From contig NZ_AMZB01000124.1 in the NCBI RefSeq assembly GCF_000313755.1, positions 62,001-126,000 on the forward strand: DNA of 64,000 nucleotides, in the 5' to 3' direction. Source of the stretch: Pseudomonas nitroreducens TX1. GTDB taxonomy: Bacteria > Pseudomonadota > Gammaproteobacteria > Pseudomonadales > Pseudomonadaceae. Below are positions 62,555-64,000 of this stretch, one piece after another. The translations under genes and the position numbers were made by a program. Under the pieces are notes generated by a model, which saw only the letters and a program-made list of their open reading frames with translations, was not told the origin of the DNA and did no database searches. Each line of letters starts with the position of its first letter. The stretch's first letter is position 1.

Positions 62555-63480
62555 GCACGCAGCACTGGGCGCAACAGCGCGAGCGCGGCAGCCTGCTGCT
62601 GATGCGCTTCACTGCCTGGGCGGCGCGAACCCTCGGCCGTCGCCTGCTGTCGCCGCTGCTGCACCTGATCGTGCTGTACTTCTTCCTCTTCGGCGGCCGT
62701 GCGCGCCGCGCCATCGGCGAGTACCAGCAGCGCCTGGCACAGCACAGCGGTGACGCTTCGTTGCGCCCGAGCACTGGCCGCGTGTTCGGCCAGTTCATGG
62801 CCTTCGCCGACGCCATTCTCGACAAGCTCGATGTCTGGGCCGGTCGCCTGGACCTTTCCAGTATCGAACTGAACGACCCGCACAACCTGCGCGCGCAACT
62901 GCGCAGCGGCCGTGGCCAGATGCTGGTGGGCGCACACCTGGGCAACCTCGAAGTCTGCCGTGCGCTGGCCGAACTGGGCGAAAAGGTACGCATGAACGTG
63001 CTGGTGCACACCCGCCACGCGGAGCAGTTCAACCGGCTGCTGGGCGAGTCCGGCGCCAGCCACCTGCGGCTGATCCAGGTCAGCGAGCTGGACCCGGCGA
63101 CCATGCTGCAGCTGTCCCAGCGCCTGGATGCCGGCGAGTGGCTGGCAATCGCCGGCGACCGTATCCCGCTGCACGGCGGGCGCAACGTCGAGGTCGATTT
63201 CCTCGGCGCCCAAGCCGCCTTCCCGCAGGGACCCTGGCTGCTCGCAGGGCTGCTGCAATGCCCGGCCAACCTGATGTTCTGCCTGAAGGAAGCGGGCCGC
63301 TACCGCGTGCACCTGGAGCCCTTCGCCGAACACATCCAGTGGCGCCGCAGCGACCGCGCCGACGTCCTCAAGCACTGGACCCAGCGCTATGCCCAGCGCC
63401 TGGAACACTACTGCCTGCGCGCGCCGCAGCAGTGGTTCAACTTCTACCCGTTCTGGAAAGCCCATGACGACAGCCATTGA
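62551..63480 (+). CDS. LpxL/HtrB-like lysophospholipid or polyene acyltransferase of the aryl polyene cluster
   Basis: The 309-aa protein belongs to the LpxL/LpxM (HtrB) acyltransferase family: hydrophobic anchor at about 25-45 (LLSPLLHLIVLYFFLFGG), then the catalytic VGAHLGNLEVCRALAEL (HX4D-like, with Glu), DRIPLHGGRNVEVDFLG and PWLLAGLLQCPANLMF. It is the second half of the E. coli-type fused GT/acyltransferase. The start is the GTG at 62551, overlapping the stop of the glycosyltransferase. Its 3' end overlaps the ammonia-lyase gene by 17 bases. Confidence 0.87.
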   Translation: MSTQHWAQQRERGSLLLMRFTAWAARTLGRRLLSPLLHLIVLYFFLFGGRARRAIGEYQQRLAQHSGDASLRPSTGRVFGQFMAFADAILDKLDVWAGRLDLSSIELNDPHNLRAQLRSGRGQMLVGAHLGNLEVCRALAELGEKVRMNVLVHTRHAEQFNRLLGESGASHLRLIQVSELDPATMLQLSQRLDAGEWLAIAGDRIPLHGGRNVEVDFLGAQAAFPQGPWLLAGLLQCPANLMFCLKEAGRYRVHLEPFAEHIQWRRSDRADVLKHWTQRYAQRLEHYCLRAPQQWFNFYPFWKAHDDSH

Positions 63481-64000
63481 AGCGCCGGTTTTCGGCCAAG
63501 GCCACCTGAGCATCGAGCAGATAGTCGCCCTCGCCGAGCGCCGCGTGGACAGCCGCCTGGACGACGATGCCGAGTTCCGCGCGCGGATTGCCCGCGGCGC
63601 GCAGTTCCTCGACACCCTGCTGGACAAGGAAGGCGTGATCTACGGCGTGACCACCGGCTACGGTGATTCCTGCGTGGTAGCCGTGCCGCTGGAGCACGTC
63701 GAGACGCTGCCGCAACACCTGTTCACCTTCCACGGCTGCGGCCTGGGCAAGCTGCTGGAGCCGGCTGCCGTGCGCGCCGTGCTCGCCGCGCGCCTGCGCT
63801 CGCTGAGCCATGGCGTTTCCGGTGTACGCCTGGAACTGCTGGAACGCCTGCATGACTTCCTCGAACACGACATCCTGCCGCTGATCCCGGAAGAGGGTTC
63901 GGTGGGCGCCAGCGGCGATCTCACGCCGCTGTCCTACCTCGCCGCGACACTCGCCGGCGAGCGCGACGTGCTCTGGCGCGGTGAGCGCCGCAGCGCCGCC
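63464..64000 (+). CDS. Histidine/tyrosine ammonia-lyase-like protein (aryl polyene cluster), cut by window edge
   Basis: The first 179 residues are visible. They show the MIO-type aromatic ammonia-lyase family: YGVTTGYGDSC around 54-64 (the catalytic Tyr and Gly loop), LSHGVSGVRLELL, and SVGASGDLTPLSYLAATLAG near 145-164, whose Ala-Ser-Gly forms the MIO prosthetic group. These genes occur in many aryl polyene and xanthomonadin clusters; a tyrosine-type enzyme would give a coumarate starter, but selectivity is not decided by the part seen. The ATG at 63464 overlaps the end of the acyltransferase. The remaining part and further genes of the operon lie beyond the window. Confidence 0.9.
   Translation, partial: MTTAIEAPVFGQGHLSIEQIVALAERRVDSRLDDDAEFRARIARGAQFLDTLLDKEGVIYGVTTGYGDSCVVAVPLEHVETLPQHLFTFHGCGLGKLLEPAAVRAVLAARLRSLSHGVSGVRLELLERLHDFLEHDILPLIPEEGSVGASGDLTPLSYLAATLAGERDVLWRGERRSAA

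Overview
The window is a high-GC, densely coded gammaproteobacterial chromosome segment. Its gene order closely follows the lipopolysaccharide-core / pyruvate dehydrogenase region of Pseudomonas aeruginosa (the PA4992 to PA5028 neighbourhood as I remember it). Several departures suggest another member of the P. aeruginosa lineage, for example a P. nitroreducens or P. citronellolis type. This placement rests on remembered synteny and protein lengths, not on a search. I saw no tRNA, rRNA, insertion sequence, prophage or CRISPR array.

Layout. (1) 1-5 kb: an aldo/keto reductase, a degenerate Nudix-like protein and two acyl-CoA dehydrogenases. (2) 5.1-11 kb: hldE, a PIG-L deacetylase (dnpA-like), a Mig-14 family protein and msbA, all on the minus strand. 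(3) 11-28.6 kb: a small kinase-like gene on the plus strand, then about 16 head-to-tail minus-strand genes from waaF down to waaL, most joined by start/stop overlaps. They encode heptosyltransferases (waaF, waaC), core glycosyltransferases (waaG, wapH, ssg-like, wapR-like), core kinases (waaP, wapP, wapQ and a tandem kinase), a carbamoyltransferase (wapO) and the O-antigen ligase (waaL). Inside this run, at 14.8-18.7 kb, lies a four-gene cassette: DUF115 protein, HAD phosphatase, KdsB-like cytidylyltransferase and HMGL-type aldolase. Its chemistry fits making and attaching a CMP-activated 3-deoxy-ulosonic acid. This is the best candidate here for an undescribed pathway. (4) 28.9-36.5 kb: glnE, and divergently aceE-aceF behind two palindromic operator-like sites; ilvE, expected between waaF and glnE, is missing. 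(5) 36.6-57.3 kb: dipA, msrA, rlmJ, an acyl-CoA dehydrogenase, an unknown exported protein, a K+/H+ antiporter, a large MscS-family channel, selO, metY, an HBM-type chemoreceptor, trxC, a thioesterase, a double universal stress protein and a ParA-type ATPase. (6) 57.5-64 kb: the first nine genes of an aryl polyene (xanthomonadin/flexirubin-like) biosynthetic operon, running off the right edge inside a histidine/tyrosine ammonia-lyase-like gene.

Three families of intergenic palindromic repeats are scattered through the window: CCCTCTCCC hairpin pairs at 2.2 and 40.2 kb, TTTAC/GTAAA elements at 3.6 and 51.0 kb, and REP-like GCGAGC/GCGGAC hairpins at 8.1 and 40.4 kb.

Most of the window concerns the outer surface: LPS core assembly and decoration, and an outer-membrane-associated polyene pigment. 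Central metabolism (pyruvate dehydrogenase, nitrogen control, methionine) and stress or osmotic functions lie between.
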